Notes: a model not told the origin generated them from the letters alone. 64,000 bases of DNA from DASRIA01 sp963724065 (GCA_963724065.1 CAVRTB010000006.1:620001-684000); one strand, 5' to 3'; counted from the stretch's first letter, positions 33,948-42,843 are shown. Program-made: numbers and translations.

Positions 33948-35041
33948 CCGCGCCCGCGAAGATCGTCGCGCTGGCGGGCGACGGGATCGGCCCCGAGGTG
34001 ATCGGGGCGGCACTCGAGTTGCTGGACGCGCTCTCGCCGAGCTTCGACGGCGGCTTCGAGGTCGAGCACGCTCTCGTCGGGGGAATCTCGATCGACGAGC
34101 ACGGCGTTCCGCTCCTGCCCGACGTGCTCGAGCTGTGTCGCGGATCCGACGCGGTCCTGCTCGGCGCGGTGGGCGGGCCGAAGTGGGATTCCACGGATCC
34201 TGACGCTCCGCGACCCGAGCAGGGGCTGCTCGGCCTGCGCAAGGGCCTCGAGCTGTTCGCGAACCTGCGCCCGGTGCGCGTGGTGCCCGCGCTCGCCGCC
34301 GCAAGCCCGCTGCGCGAGGAGCGCGTCAGGGGCGCCGACGTGATGATCGTGCGCGAGCTGACCGGCGGGATCTACTTCGGCGACCGCGGTCGCCGCGACG
34401 GCGTCGCGCACGACACGTGCGTGTACTCCGAGGAGGAGGTCCGCAGGGTCGCCGAGCTCGCCTTCGACATCGCGGCATCGCCGGCAAGGCGCGGCCACGT
34501 CACCTCTGTCGACAAGGCGAACATCCTCGAGACCTCGCGCCTGTGGCGTGAGACCGTGGAGAAGGTCGCGGCCACGCGCGCGGGCATCACGCTCGAGCAC
34601 ATGCTTGTCGACAACGCCGCGATGCAGCTGATCGCGCGCCCCGCCGACTTCGACGTGCTGCTCACCGAGAACATGTTCGGCGACATCCTTTCCGACGAGG
34701 CGGCGATGGTCGCGGGGTCGATCGGGCTGCTTGCCTCGGCGTCGATCGGCGCAGGCGGGCCGGGCCTCTACGAGCCTGTGCACGGCTCGGCGCCGGACAT
34801 CGCGGGCCGGGGAATCGCCAACCCGCTCGCGACCTTCGGCTCGGTCGCGCTGATGCTGCGCCATTCACTTGGGATGGAGGAGGCCGCGGCGTCGGTAGAA
34901 TCGGCCGTGGACCGTGTGCTGGACCGAGGGTTGCGAACTCCGGATCTGGCTTCCGGCCTCGCGGAGGAGACCAAGGTTGGTACCGCCGCGATGACCCAGG
35001 CGGTGATCGACGAGCTGGGCGCGCCCGCCGGGGGCGCCTGA
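33944..35041 (+). CDS. leuB: 3-isopropylmalate dehydrogenase
   Basis: NAD-dependent oxidative decarboxylation of 3-isopropylmalate. About 365 aa. Family marks: N-terminal KIVALAGDGIGPEVIG, ELTGGIYFGDRGRRDG, VDKANILETSRLWRE, LLTENMFGDILSDEAAM and HGSAPDIAGRGIANP. The first strand (KIVALAGDGIGPE) lies upstream of the first canonical start, GTG 33998, and no ATG/GTG/TTG precedes it in frame. ATA 33944 overlaps the preceding stop as ATAG and would give MAAPAKIVALAGDG; it is the best start candidate. ilvE follows after 14 bases. Confidence 0.92.
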   Translation: MAAPAKIVALAGDGIGPEVIGAALELLDALSPSFDGGFEVEHALVGGISIDEHGVPLLPDVLELCRGSDAVLLGAVGGPKWDSTDPDAPRPEQGLLGLRKGLELFANLRPVRVVPALAAASPLREERVRGADVMIVRELTGGIYFGDRGRRDGVAHDTCVYSEEEVRRVAELAFDIAASPARRGHVTSVDKANILETSRLWRETVEKVAATRAGITLEHMLVDNAAMQLIARPADFDVLLTENMFGDILSDEAAMVAGSIGLLASASIGAGGPGLYEPVHGSAPDIAGRGIANPLATFGSVALMLRHSLGMEEAAASVESAVDRVLDRGLRTPDLASGLAEETKVGTAAMTQAVIDELGAPAGGA

Positions 35042-35055
35042 AAGGACCGATAGCG

Positions 35056-36012
35056 ATGCAGCAGGCCGACTTCATCTGGATGAACGGAGAGCTCGTCCGA
35101 TGGGAGGACGCCAAGGTGCACGTGCTCACGCACGCGCTGCACTACGGGTCCGGCGTCTTCGAGGGGATCCGCGCTTACGAGACCGAGCGCGGCACGGCCG
35201 TCTTCCGCCATCACGACCACCTCGACCGCCTCCGCCGCTCGGCCGAGCTCTACTACATGGACCTGCCGTACACGGTCGAGAAGCTGCGCGAGGCCACGCA
35301 CGAGCTGATCCGGGCGAACAAGCTGCGCAGCTGCTACATCCGCCCGATGGCCTACCGCGGCTACGGCGAGATGGGGCTCTACCCGCTGAACCTGCCGGTC
35401 GACGTGTTCATCGCCGTGTGGTCGTGGGGCGCCTACCTCGGCGAGGAGGGCCAGAAGCACGGCGTGCGCTGCAAGGTGTCCTCCTGGCGGCGGATGTCGC
35501 CTGCGAGCTTCATCCCCCAGGCGAAGGCCAGCGGGACCTATCTCAACTCGATCCTCGCCAAGGTCGAGACCGCGAAGGCGGGATACGACGAGGCGATCCT
35601 GCTCGACGACCACGGCAACGTCTCCGAGGGCACCGGCGAGAACGTGTTCGTGGTGCGCGACGGGAGGATCTCGACGCCGCCGGCGAGCGCCTCGATCCTC
35701 GACGGCATCACGAGCCGCTCGGTCAGGCAGATCGCGGCCGACCTCGGCTTCGACGTCGTCGAGCGCGACATCGCGCGCGGCGAGCTCTACCAGGCCGACG
35801 AGGTCTTCCTGACCGGCACGGCCGCCGAGATCGTGCCCGTGCGCGAGATCGACGACCGCCCGCTCGGTGAGCCGGGCGAGCTCACGCAGGCGATCCAGAA
35901 GCGCTTCTTCGACGCGATCGCGGGACGCCGCGAGGAGTACCTAGAGTGGCTCGACGTGGTGGACCTCGGGGACGAGGCGGGCGCGCGAATTACCGCCGCG
36001 GCGCGCCCGTAG
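35056..36012 (+). CDS. ilvE: branched-chain amino acid aminotransferase
   Basis: Fold-type IV PLP enzyme doing the last step of Val, Leu and Ile synthesis. 318 aa. The PLP lysine is in IPQAKASGTYLNSILAK (about residue 158); the ILLDDHGNVSEGTGENVFVVRDG segment (about 182-204), HALHYGSGVFEGIRAY near the N-terminus and FLTGTAAEIVPV near the end are the family signatures. It lies between leuB and cimA, all on the same strand with short gaps. Confidence 0.96.
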   Translation: MQQADFIWMNGELVRWEDAKVHVLTHALHYGSGVFEGIRAYETERGTAVFRHHDHLDRLRRSAELYYMDLPYTVEKLREATHELIRANKLRSCYIRPMAYRGYGEMGLYPLNLPVDVFIAVWSWGAYLGEEGQKHGVRCKVSSWRRMSPASFIPQAKASGTYLNSILAKVETAKAGYDEAILLDDHGNVSEGTGENVFVVRDGRISTPPASASILDGITSRSVRQIAADLGFDVVERDIARGELYQADEVFLTGTAAEIVPVREIDDRPLGEPGELTQAIQKRFFDAIAGRREEYLEWLDVVDLGDEAGARITAAARP

Positions 36013-36070
36013 CGCTGCGCGCGCCGCCAGATCGACCTCGTACGTCCCGCGGCGGAAAGGAACGCACCAC

Positions 36071-37681
36071 GTGAGCAGGCAGATCGACCTATACGACACC
36101 ACTCTGCGCGACGGCATGCAGGGCGAGGGGATGTCCCTCTCCGCCGACGAGAAGCTGCGCGTCGCCCATGCCCTCGACCAACTCGGCATCCAGTTCATCG
36201 AGGCCGGCTTCCCCAGCTCGAACCCGAAGGAGGAGGCTCTCTTCGAGCTGCTCGAGGCCGAGCGCTTCGACAACGCCCAGGTGTGCGCCTTCGGGATGAC
36301 CCGGCGCCGCGACCTCGCGGCGGCCGACGACCCGGCGCTGGTCCTGCTGGCCGGATGCTTCGCGCCGGTCTGCACCCTCGTCGGCAAGACCTGGAAGCTC
36401 CACCTCGACAAGGTGATCCACACCGACCCAGGCGAGAACCTCGAGCTGATCCGCGACTCCGTCGCCTTCCTCGTGTCGCGCGGCAAGCGCGTGATCTACG
36501 ACGCGGAGCACTTCTTCGACGCGTTTCGCGACGACGCCGAATACTCGATGCGCTGCCTGGCCGCGGCGCTCGAGGCCGGCGCCGAGAACGTGACGCTGTG
36601 CGACACCAACGGGTCGAGCCTGCCGGGCGAGATCGCCGTGGCGACCCGCCGCGCGGTGAGCGAGTTCGGGGGGGAGCGCGTCGGCATCCACACGCACAAC
36701 GACGCCGAGTGCGGTGTGGCCAACTCGCTCGCCGCGATCGAAGAGGGCGCCTCGCTCGTGCAGGGCACCATGAACGGGCTCGGCGAGCGCTGCGGCAACG
36801 CGAACCTCGTGTCGATCCTGCCCGCGCTCCAGCTCAAGCTCGGATACGCCTGCGTGTCGGCGCGGCAGCTCGAGGGGCTCACCGCGACGGCGCACCTCGT
36901 CGACGAACTGTGCAACATGACGCCCGACCCGAACCAGCCGTACGTGGGGCGCAACGCGTTCGCCCACAAGGGCGGGATGCATGTCGCGGGCGTGATGGCC
37001 GACGCGCGCACCTTCGAGCACCTCGACCCGGCGATCGTCGGCAACCGGCGCGAGCTGCTCGTGTCGGAGCTGTCGGGAAAGGGCACCGTGCTCGCGCGCG
37101 CCGAGCAGGCGGGCATCGAGATGACCCCCGACCGCGCGATGCACGCGGTCGAGCGCCTGAAGGAGCTCGAGCACCGCGGCTACCACTTCGAGGCCGCGGA
37201 CGCCTCGTTCGACCTGTTCCTGCGCAAGGAGGCGGGCGCCTACGAGCCGCTCTTCCGGCTCGAGAGCTTCCGCGTGATCACCGAGAAGCGCGAGGACGGC
37301 CGCGTACAGACGGAGGCGACGATCAAGGTGTGGGCGCAGGGCGAGCGGCTCGTGCGAACGGCCGAGGGCAACGGCCCCGTGAACGCGCTCGATCGCGCGC
37401 TGCGCGACGCGATCGCCGGGTTCTATCCCCGCCTGCGCGACATCGACCTGGTCAACTACAAGGTCAGGATCGTCGACGAGCACAAGGGCACTGGAGCGGT
37501 CACGCGGGTGCTGATCGACGCATCGGACGGCGCGCAGACGTGGGGCACGATCGGCGTGTCCGAGAACATCATCGAAGCGAGTTGGGAAGCGCTCGTCGAC
37601 TCGCTCGAATACGCGACGCAGGGCCGTGAGCCGATCGCATCCCGCGCCGCGGCCGAGCCGGCCGTCACGCCTCCGGGGTGA
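36071..37681 (+). CDS. cimA: (R)-citramalate synthase
   Basis: Condenses pyruvate with acetyl-CoA to citramalate, giving 2-ketobutyrate for isoleucine without threonine deaminase. 536 aa, LeuA/CimA family: YDTTLRDGMQGEGMSLSADEKL (about residues 8-29), HTHNDAECGVANSLAAIEEGA, NGLGERCGNANL, NAFAHKGGMHVAGV, and a C-terminal regulatory dimer domain. The MQGEGMSLS form and KLLHLDKV-like KLHLDKVIHT segment separate CimA from LeuA. GTG 36071 follows a GGAAAGG site. Its end overlaps the next gene as GTGA (37678-37681). Confidence 0.93.
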   Translation: MSRQIDLYDTTLRDGMQGEGMSLSADEKLRVAHALDQLGIQFIEAGFPSSNPKEEALFELLEAERFDNAQVCAFGMTRRRDLAAADDPALVLLAGCFAPVCTLVGKTWKLHLDKVIHTDPGENLELIRDSVAFLVSRGKRVIYDAEHFFDAFRDDAEYSMRCLAAALEAGAENVTLCDTNGSSLPGEIAVATRRAVSEFGGERVGIHTHNDAECGVANSLAAIEEGASLVQGTMNGLGERCGNANLVSILPALQLKLGYACVSARQLEGLTATAHLVDELCNMTPDPNQPYVGRNAFAHKGGMHVAGVMADARTFEHLDPAIVGNRRELLVSELSGKGTVLARAEQAGIEMTPDRAMHAVERLKELEHRGYHFEAADASFDLFLRKEAGAYEPLFRLESFRVITEKREDGRVQTEATIKVWAQGERLVRTAEGNGPVNALDRALRDAIAGFYPRLRDIDLVNYKVRIVDEHKGTGAVTRVLIDASDGAQTWGTIGVSENIIEASWEALVDSLEYATQGREPIASRAAAEPAVTPPG

Positions 37682-38793
37682 GCGCCGAGCAGATCCCGCT
37701 CGCGCGCCCCGATGTCGGGCCGCGCGAGCAGGAACTGGTGAGCGAGGTCCTGCGATCCGGCCGGCTCTCGCTCGGGCCGATGCTCGATCGCTTCGAGCAC
37801 GCCTTCGCCGGCTGGCTCGGCGCGCGCGCGGCGGTCGCCGTCTCGAGCGGAACGGCGGCCTTGCACCTTGCGGTGAGGGCGCAGGGCTGGGGTGCGGGGG
37901 ACGAGGTCGTGACGAGCCCGCTGAGCTTCATCGCGTCCGCCAACTGCCTGCTCTACGAGGATGCGGTGCCGGTCTTCTGCGACATCGACCCGCGCACCCT
38001 CAACATCGACCCGGCGGCGGCGGAAGCGGCGTGCGGAGATCGTACGGCCGGCCTGCTGCCGATCCACCTCTTCGGGTACCCCGCCGACATGCGGGCGCTC
38101 GAGGCGATCGCGCAGCGGCGCGGGCTGGGGATCGTCGAGGACGCCTGCGAGGCGCTCGGCGCGGTGGACGCCGCGGGCCGGCGGATCGGCGCGAGCGGCC
38201 ACCCGGCGGCCTTCGGCTTCTACGCCAACAAGCAGCTCGTGACGGGTGAGGGCGGCATGCTGACGAGCGGCGACGATTCCGTGCTCGAGCAGGCGCGCAG
38301 CGAGCGTAACCAGGGCCGTGGCAGCGACATGGACTGGCTCTCGCACGATCGCCTCGGCTTCAACTACCGCCTCTCGGACGTCGCCGCCGCGATCGGCGTC
38401 GCGCAGGTGGAGCGCCTCGACGGCCTGCTCGCCGCGCGCGAGCGCGTGGCCGGCCTCTACCGCGAGCGGCTGAGCGCGATCGACGGGATCACCCTGCCGT
38501 GCGAGGATGTGGGCGCCGAGCGCCGCAGCTGGTTCGTCTTCGTGGCCCAGCTTCCGCCGGGCGCCGACCGCGACGGCGTGATCGCGCGGCTCGGCGAAGC
38601 GGGGGTCGCGTCCAAGGCGTACCTGCCCTGCATCCACCTCCAGCCGTTCTACCGCGAGCGCTTCGGCTACTCCGAGGGCGACTTCCCGATCGCCGAGGAC
38701 GTGGCCGCGCGGTCGCTGGCCCTGCCGTTCTTCACCGCGCTCGGGGAGCCCGAGGTCGAGCGCGTGGCAAGCGCCCTCGAAGCAGCGCTCTAG
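37678..38793 (+). CDS. DegT/DnrJ/EryC1 family sugar aminotransferase
   Basis: 371-aa PLP-dependent aminotransferase of the type acting on nucleotide-linked 4-keto or 3-keto sugars. The PLP lysine is in AFGFYANKQLVTGEGGML (about residue 184); the VSSGTAALHLAV phosphate-binding loop (about 57-68), EDACEALGA aspartate and FNYRLSDVAAAIGVAQ segment are typical. It overlaps cimA by four bases although no sugar-pathway gene is nearby. A role in polysaccharide or glycoconjugate synthesis is the family expectation; the substrate is unknown. Confidence 0.9.
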   Translation: MSAEQIPLARPDVGPREQELVSEVLRSGRLSLGPMLDRFEHAFAGWLGARAAVAVSSGTAALHLAVRAQGWGAGDEVVTSPLSFIASANCLLYEDAVPVFCDIDPRTLNIDPAAAEAACGDRTAGLLPIHLFGYPADMRALEAIAQRRGLGIVEDACEALGAVDAAGRRIGASGHPAAFGFYANKQLVTGEGGMLTSGDDSVLEQARSERNQGRGSDMDWLSHDRLGFNYRLSDVAAAIGVAQVERLDGLLAARERVAGLYRERLSAIDGITLPCEDVGAERRSWFVFVAQLPPGADRDGVIARLGEAGVASKAYLPCIHLQPFYRERFGYSEGDFPIAEDVAARSLALPFFTALGEPEVERVASALEAAL

Positions 38794-38801
38794 CAGCCCG
38801 G

Positions 38802-38807
38802 TACCCT
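38802..38807 (+). promoter_or_regulatory. candidate -10 box (TACCCT)
   Basis: TACCCT ends seven bases before the GTG at 38815, in the 21-base gap behind the DegT gene. Confidence 0.3.
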
Positions 38808-38814
38808 CCATAAC

Positions 38815-39150
38815 GTGTCAACTCCGAGTCGTCGCGGAGAGCTCGTGCTGGGGGTGGGCGGCCTGATCGCCGCCACCGTGATTCCCGTGGTCCTTTTCTG
38901 GGACCTGCTCGGCGACGTCGCCACGACCTTCGAGCCCTCGCTCAACTGGCTCCTGACGGGCGCGAGCGGCTTTGGGCTGATCTTCGCGGGCGTCGCCGCC
39001 GTCACGCCTGTCGTGCTCTCGATCGGCCGCACCCCGGACAGCAGGCTGTACCCGCGCAGCCGCGGCGCGCTCGCGGGTTGGGGTGTGAGCCTCTACCTGA
39101 TGGGCGCGATGCTGCTCGTGCAGATCGGGGCGATCGCAGACACGTGGTAG
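38815..39150 (+). CDS. small membrane protein of unknown function
   Basis: 111 aa with three hydrophobic segments: residues 9-31 (ELVLGVGGLIAATVIPVVLFWDLL), 44-70 (LLTGASGFGLIFAGVAAVTPVVLS) and 86-108 (AGWGVSLYLMGAMLLVQIGAIA). A short loop with RTPDSRLYPRSRG separates the last two. GTG 38815 is taken as start. No family recognised; it lies between the DegT gene and argH. Confidence 0.7.
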   Translation: MSTPSRRGELVLGVGGLIAATVIPVVLFWDLLGDVATTFEPSLNWLLTGASGFGLIFAGVAAVTPVVLSIGRTPDSRLYPRSRGALAGWGVSLYLMGAMLLVQIGAIADTW

Positions 39151-39156
39151 CGCTCG

Positions 39157-39162
39157 TAGACT
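39157..39162 (+). promoter_or_regulatory. candidate -10 box of argH (TAGACT)
   Basis: TAGACT ends six bases before the argH ATG, so the transcript would begin at the start codon. No Shine-Dalgarno is present. Confidence 0.45.
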
Positions 39163-39168
39163 GCCTGC

Positions 39169-40539
39169 ATGGGGCGATTTCGCGAGCCACCCGATCCCGT
39201 CTTCCACGCGCTGAACGCGTCGATCTCCTTCGACCGGCGCCTCGGCCTGTACGACGTGCGCCAGTCGAAGGCCCATGTCGCGATGCTCGCGACAGCCGGC
39301 ATCCTGACCGGTGACGAGGCCGCCGAGCTGCGCCGCGGCCTCGACGAGGTCGGGTCGGAGCTCGAGCACGAGCGCTTCGCGTTCCTGCCCGGCGACGAGG
39401 ACATCCACATGGCGATCGAGCGGCGGCTGACCGAGATCGTGGGCCCGGTCGGAGGGAAGGTGCATACGGCGCGCTCACGCAACGACCAGGTCGCGACGGA
39501 CATGGCGCTGTTCGTCCGCGACCAGGCGACGCAGGCGCGCAGGCGAATCCTTGCGTTGATGCGGGCGCTGACCGACATCGCCGAGCGGCACGCGGACTGG
39601 CCGATGCCCGGCTACACCCACCTTCAGCGCGCGCAGCCTGTCTACTTGGCGCATCACCTGCTCGCCTACTTCTGGATGTTCCGCCGCGACCTCGACCGGT
39701 TTGCGAACACGGCGTGCGCGACCGCCGATCTGCCGCTCGGGGCGGGCGCGCTCGCGGGCGTCAACTGGGACACGGGCCGCACGTCGGTCGCGCGCGAGCT
39801 GGGCTTCGACGGCGTGGTCGAGAACTCGCTCGACGCCGTCTCCAACCGCGACTTCGTGCTCGACTACCTGAGCGCCGCGGCGATCTGCGCCATGCACCTC
39901 TCACGCCTCGGGGCGGAGATCGTGCTGTGGTCGAGCGCCGAGTTCGGTTTCCTGCGCCTCGGTGACTCCTATACCTCGGGGTCGAGCCTGATGCCGCAGA
40001 AGAAGAACCCCGACGCGGCCGAGCTGCTGCGCGCGAAGGCGCCGCGCGTCAGCGCGGACCTGGCGGCGCTGCTCGGCGTGATGCACGCGCTCCCGCTCGC
40101 CTACAACAAGGACATGCAGGAGGACAAGGAGCCGCTCTTCGATGCCGTCGACACGCTCAACCTGTGCCTCGAGGCGGCGACCGGGATGCTGGGCACGGCG
40201 ACGTTCGACCGCGACGCGCTCGCCGGCGCGGCGTCCGACGAGTTCCTCGCGGCCACGGACATCGCCGATTTGCTCGTGCGCCGCGGCGTGCCGTTCCGCG
40301 AGGCGCACGCGATCGTGGGTGGGGTGGTGCGGCACGCGGTGGACGCGAGAAAGCAGCTCTCGGAGCTGACGAGGAAGGAGCTCGCGGGCTTCTCCGAGCA
40401 CCTCGACGACGAGTACTACGCGGTGCTCTCCAACGGGTCGTGGCTCGAGTCGAAGGTCTCGGAAGGCGGCACCGCATCGTCCCGCGTGAGCGAGCAGCTC
40501 GCCCGCGCCCGCGCGATCCTGGAGGGGGTCACTCCCTAA
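39169..40539 (+). CDS. argH: argininosuccinate lyase
   Basis: Cleaves argininosuccinate to arginine and fumarate. 456 aa, fumarase/aspartase superfamily. Signature GSSLMPQKKNPDAAELLRAK (about residues 274-293) holds the flexible catalytic serine loop; VHTARSRNDQVATDMALF (about 99-116) and PGYTHLQRAQPV (with the catalytic histidine) are conserved. ATG 39169 opens MGRFREPPDPVFHALN; slightly short at the N-terminus compared with homologues that begin KLWGGRF. The other arg genes are not in the window. Confidence 0.95.
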   Translation: MGRFREPPDPVFHALNASISFDRRLGLYDVRQSKAHVAMLATAGILTGDEAAELRRGLDEVGSELEHERFAFLPGDEDIHMAIERRLTEIVGPVGGKVHTARSRNDQVATDMALFVRDQATQARRRILALMRALTDIAERHADWPMPGYTHLQRAQPVYLAHHLLAYFWMFRRDLDRFANTACATADLPLGAGALAGVNWDTGRTSVARELGFDGVVENSLDAVSNRDFVLDYLSAAAICAMHLSRLGAEIVLWSSAEFGFLRLGDSYTSGSSLMPQKKNPDAAELLRAKAPRVSADLAALLGVMHALPLAYNKDMQEDKEPLFDAVDTLNLCLEAATGMLGTATFDRDALAGAASDEFLAATDIADLLVRRGVPFREAHAIVGGVVRHAVDARKQLSELTRKELAGFSEHLDDEYYAVLSNGSWLESKVSEGGTASSRVSEQLARARAILEGVTP

Positions 40540-40546
40540 AGGGGCC

Positions 40547-40816
40547 ATGCCCAAGCGCGAGGCACGCATGGTGTCGCTGGGCTACGGCAAGTTCGTGAAG
40601 GCCGACCGCATCTACGCGCTCGTCCCGATCGAGTCCGGGGACCGGGGTGACGGCCGCCGCACCTACGTGCACGTCGACGGCCTCGACCAGCCGATCGTCG
40701 CCTCGCGCTCCGAGCGGGCGATCCTGATGGACCTGGAGGCCGCGCTGACCGAGGCCGCCGGGGTGTCGGCGCGGAGGCGGCGAAGCGGTGCGAAAGACCA
40801 GGAGAACCTGTTCTGA
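40547..40816 (+). CDS. RemA-like DUF370 protein
   Basis: 89-aa protein matching the RemA/DUF370 pattern: VSLGYGKFVKADRIYALVPIESG at the N-terminus (compare the family's I-G-F/Y-G-N-x-V-x-A-x-R-I), RRTYVHVDGL in the middle and VASRSERAIL towards the end, followed by a basic tail and ENLF. RemA is a DNA-binding matrix regulator in Bacillus; the role in this lineage is unknown. ATG 40547 is seven bases after argH; ATG 40568 (MVSLGYG) would match family length better. Confidence 0.7.
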   Translation: MPKREARMVSLGYGKFVKADRIYALVPIESGDRGDGRRTYVHVDGLDQPIVASRSERAILMDLEAALTEAAGVSARRRRSGAKDQENLF

Positions 40817-40907
40817 GCGCCGCCATTGGGCTAAGCTCGCGGTCACCGAAGTGTGGGAGAAGGGGCGATGAGTTGATGCGGTGCCGGCAAGGCGATGGGG
40901 CTGAGCG

Positions 40908-41288
40908 GTGATCGAGGGCTACCTGCAGCCTCGTGGCCCGGCGTGCCGGATCGAGACGGAACGGCGAGGCCCCACCGCGCTCATCAGGCTCTTCGGGGAG
41001 TTCGACCTGGCCTGCGAGGACCGCTTCGAGGACGAGCTCTCGGCGACGCTCGGCGGGCCCCTCACCTCCCACTTGATCCTCGACCTCTGCGAGCTGGACT
41101 TCATCGACTCGGTCGGCCTGAGGATGCTGCTCTCGCTCGAGAACCGGTCTCGCGCGGAGGACTTCGCGCTCGTCGTGCTGTGCGGCGAGGGCCAGGTCAG
41201 AGAGGTGCTCAGGCAGACGGGCCTCGACGGCCTGCTCCCGCTGGTGGACCCATCGGGGATCGTCCCGGCGTCCGACTCGCCGGTCTGA
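40908..41288 (+). CDS. STAS-domain anti-sigma factor antagonist
   Basis: 126 aa with a STAS domain: ALIRLFGEFDLACEDRFEDEL (about residues 23-43), the phosphorylatable-serine segment LDLCELDFIDSVGLRMLLSL (Ser in DFIDSVGL, about residue 66) and LVVLCGEGQVREVLRQTGLDGLLP at the end. Members bind and release anti-sigma kinases in SigB/SigF-type partner switching. No kinase or sigma factor is next to it. The 91 bases upstream hold a GTGGGAGAAGGGG stretch but no clear promoter. Confidence 0.85.
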   Translation: MIEGYLQPRGPACRIETERRGPTALIRLFGEFDLACEDRFEDELSATLGGPLTSHLILDLCELDFIDSVGLRMLLSLENRSRAEDFALVVLCGEGQVREVLRQTGLDGLLPLVDPSGIVPASDSPV

Positions 41289-41294
41289 CCTCCC

Positions 41295-41300
41295 TAGAAT
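41295..41300 (+). promoter_or_regulatory. candidate -10 box of the MPG glycosylase gene (TAGAAT)
   Basis: TAGAAT ends seven bases before the GTG start at 41308 and lies in the 19-base gap after the STAS gene. Closest match to the TATAAT consensus in this window. Confidence 0.45.
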
Positions 41301-41307
41301 CGCGGGC

Positions 41308-41910
41308 GTGAGCGCCACGGCTTCGGCACCGCCGGACACGTTGCCCGATCGCTTCTTCGCCCGCTCGGTGCACGCCGTCGCACGCGACCTGATCGGCTGC
41401 ACGATCATCCACGGCCCGACCGCCGGGGTGATCGTCGAGACCGAGAGCTACCACGCCGACGATCCGGCCTGCCACGCGTACGGAGGCCCGACGCCCCGCA
41501 GCGGGGTGCTGTTCGGCCCGCCCGCGCACGTGTACGTCTACCTCTCGTACGGCATCCACAGCCTTGTCAACTTCGTCGCCGAGCCCGACGGGGAGGCGGC
41601 GGCCGTCCTGATCCGCGCGCTCGAGCCCACAAACGGGGTCGAGTTGATGCGCGAGCGGCGCGGCCTCGAGCGCGCTGAGGATCTCTGCTCGGGCCCGGGC
41701 AAGCTGACGCAGGCGCTCGGAATCGGCCTCGAGCTGAACGGCAGGCGGCTTGCGAGCGGGCCGCTGTACGTGTTGCCGCGCACGAGCGAGTGGAGGGATC
41801 CCGTGATCGCCACGGGGCCCCGCGTTGGGATCAGCAAGGCCACGGATCACCCCTGGCGCTTCTCCGCGGTCGCCAACCGCTTCGTGTCGCGACCCTGGCC
41901 GAAGCCGTGA
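41308..41910 (+). CDS. mpg: 3-methyladenine DNA glycosylase (AAG/MPG family)
   Basis: 200-aa monofunctional glycosylase removing alkylated purines in base-excision repair. AAG-family segments: RFFARSVHAVARDLIGCTI, IVETESYHADDPACHAYGGPTPRSGVLFGPP with the catalytic glutamate (VETE), HVYVYLSYGIHSLVNFV, and CSGPGKLTQALGI. The length is normal for bacterial members. The adjacent genes do not indicate a repair operon. Confidence 0.93.
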   Translation: MSATASAPPDTLPDRFFARSVHAVARDLIGCTIIHGPTAGVIVETESYHADDPACHAYGGPTPRSGVLFGPPAHVYVYLSYGIHSLVNFVAEPDGEAAAVLIRALEPTNGVELMRERRGLERAEDLCSGPGKLTQALGIGLELNGRRLASGPLYVLPRTSEWRDPVIATGPRVGISKATDHPWRFSAVANRFVSRPWPKP

Positions 41911-41980
41911 GGCGAGATCGATTGCCCGCGCGCGTAGTTTCGGGACGCCGCGCCCTTATGCATGCGGAAAGGAGATGCAT

Positions 41981-42451
41981 ATGAAAGAAGGACGCAAGGC
42001 GCCGGACTTCAAGCTGCTCAACCAGGACGGCGACCCCGTGAGGCTCTCGGAGCTCGCCGGCACGACGGTGGTGCTCTATTTCTATCCCAAGGCCGACACG
42101 CCGGGATGCACGACCCAGGCATGCGGGCTTAGGGACAAAGCCGTGGAGTACGACGACGCCGGCGCAATCGTGATCGGCGTCTCCCCGGACTCGCCGGACA
42201 GGCTGCGCAAGTTCGCGGACAAGCACGACCTCCCGTTCGCGCTGTTGTCGGACCCCGACCACAAGGTCGCGGAGAAGTACGGCGTGTGGGTGGAGAAGTC
42301 GATGTACGGGCGCAGCTACATGGGCGTGCAGCGCGCCACCTTCGTGATCGGGCCGGACCGGAAGATCCTCCGGGCGTTCCCGAAGGTGTCGCCCAAGAAG
42401 CACGACGAGCTTGTCCTGCAAGCGCTCGCCGAGCTAGCGGCCGTGGACTAG
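41981..42451 (+). CDS. bcp: thioredoxin-dependent peroxiredoxin (Bcp/PrxQ)
   Basis: 156-aa thiol peroxidase reducing H2O2 and organic peroxides. FYPKADTPGCTTQACGLRD carries the peroxidatic Cys (TPGC, about residue 45) and the resolving Cys five positions later, the atypical two-Cys arrangement of PrxQ. GVSPDSPDRLRKFADKHDLPFALLSDP and VQRATFVIGPDRKILRAF are typical. ATG 41981 is favoured over ATG 41975 because AAAGGAG (41968-41974) is then correctly spaced. The 3' end shares CTAG with the convergent cupin gene. Confidence 0.95.
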   Translation: MKEGRKAPDFKLLNQDGDPVRLSELAGTTVVLYFYPKADTPGCTTQACGLRDKAVEYDDAGAIVIGVSPDSPDRLRKFADKHDLPFALLSDPDHKVAEKYGVWVEKSMYGRSYMGVQRATFVIGPDRKILRAFPKVSPKKHDELVLQALAELAAVD

Positions 42452-42843
42452 TCCGTCCACCACCCGGGGGTCATCTCGGCGTCCTTGTTCTCCGTGTTGG
42501 GGGCGCCGAAGGCGATGATCTCGGCGCCCTCGGGGCCCGCCTCGAAGCTACGCATGGTGTCGCCGGGGACGCGCACCGCGTCGAACGGCTTCAGCTCCAC
42601 GACGTCGTCGTCGAGCTTCATGCGCGCCTGGCCGGAGAGGACCACGTAGGTCTCCTCCTGCTCGCGATGCCGGTGCCCGAAGGGAAGCCGGAAGTTCGGC
42701 GCGAGCCTGAAGTAGCTGAGGCCCGCCTTCTCGAGGCCGAGCGGCACGCGCGCGAAGTGCGCCTTCATGCTGGACCCGTACCCGAACCGCGGGGCCTGGT
42801 CCTCGACCTGTTCCTTCAGATTGATGCGCGTGTAGCCGGCCAC
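42448..42843 (-). CDS. cupin-domain protein
   Basis: 131-aa single-domain cupin. Motif 1 reads FGHRHREQEETYVVLSGQARMKL (metal ligands H, H, E), motif 2 DAVRVPGDTMRSFEAGPEG with one ligand position replaced. Many such proteins bind a metal and a small carboxylate or act as isomerases; function here is unknown. GTG 42843 opens MAGYTRINLKEQVEDQAPRFG; TACTAT on the minus strand ends eight bases before it and is a good -10 candidate. Confidence 0.8.
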   Translation of the reverse strand: MAGYTRINLKEQVEDQAPRFGYGSSMKAHFARVPLGLEKAGLSYFRLAPNFRLPFGHRHREQEETYVVLSGQARMKLDDDVVELKPFDAVRVPGDTMRSFEAGPEGAEIIAFGAPNTENKDAEMTPGWWTD

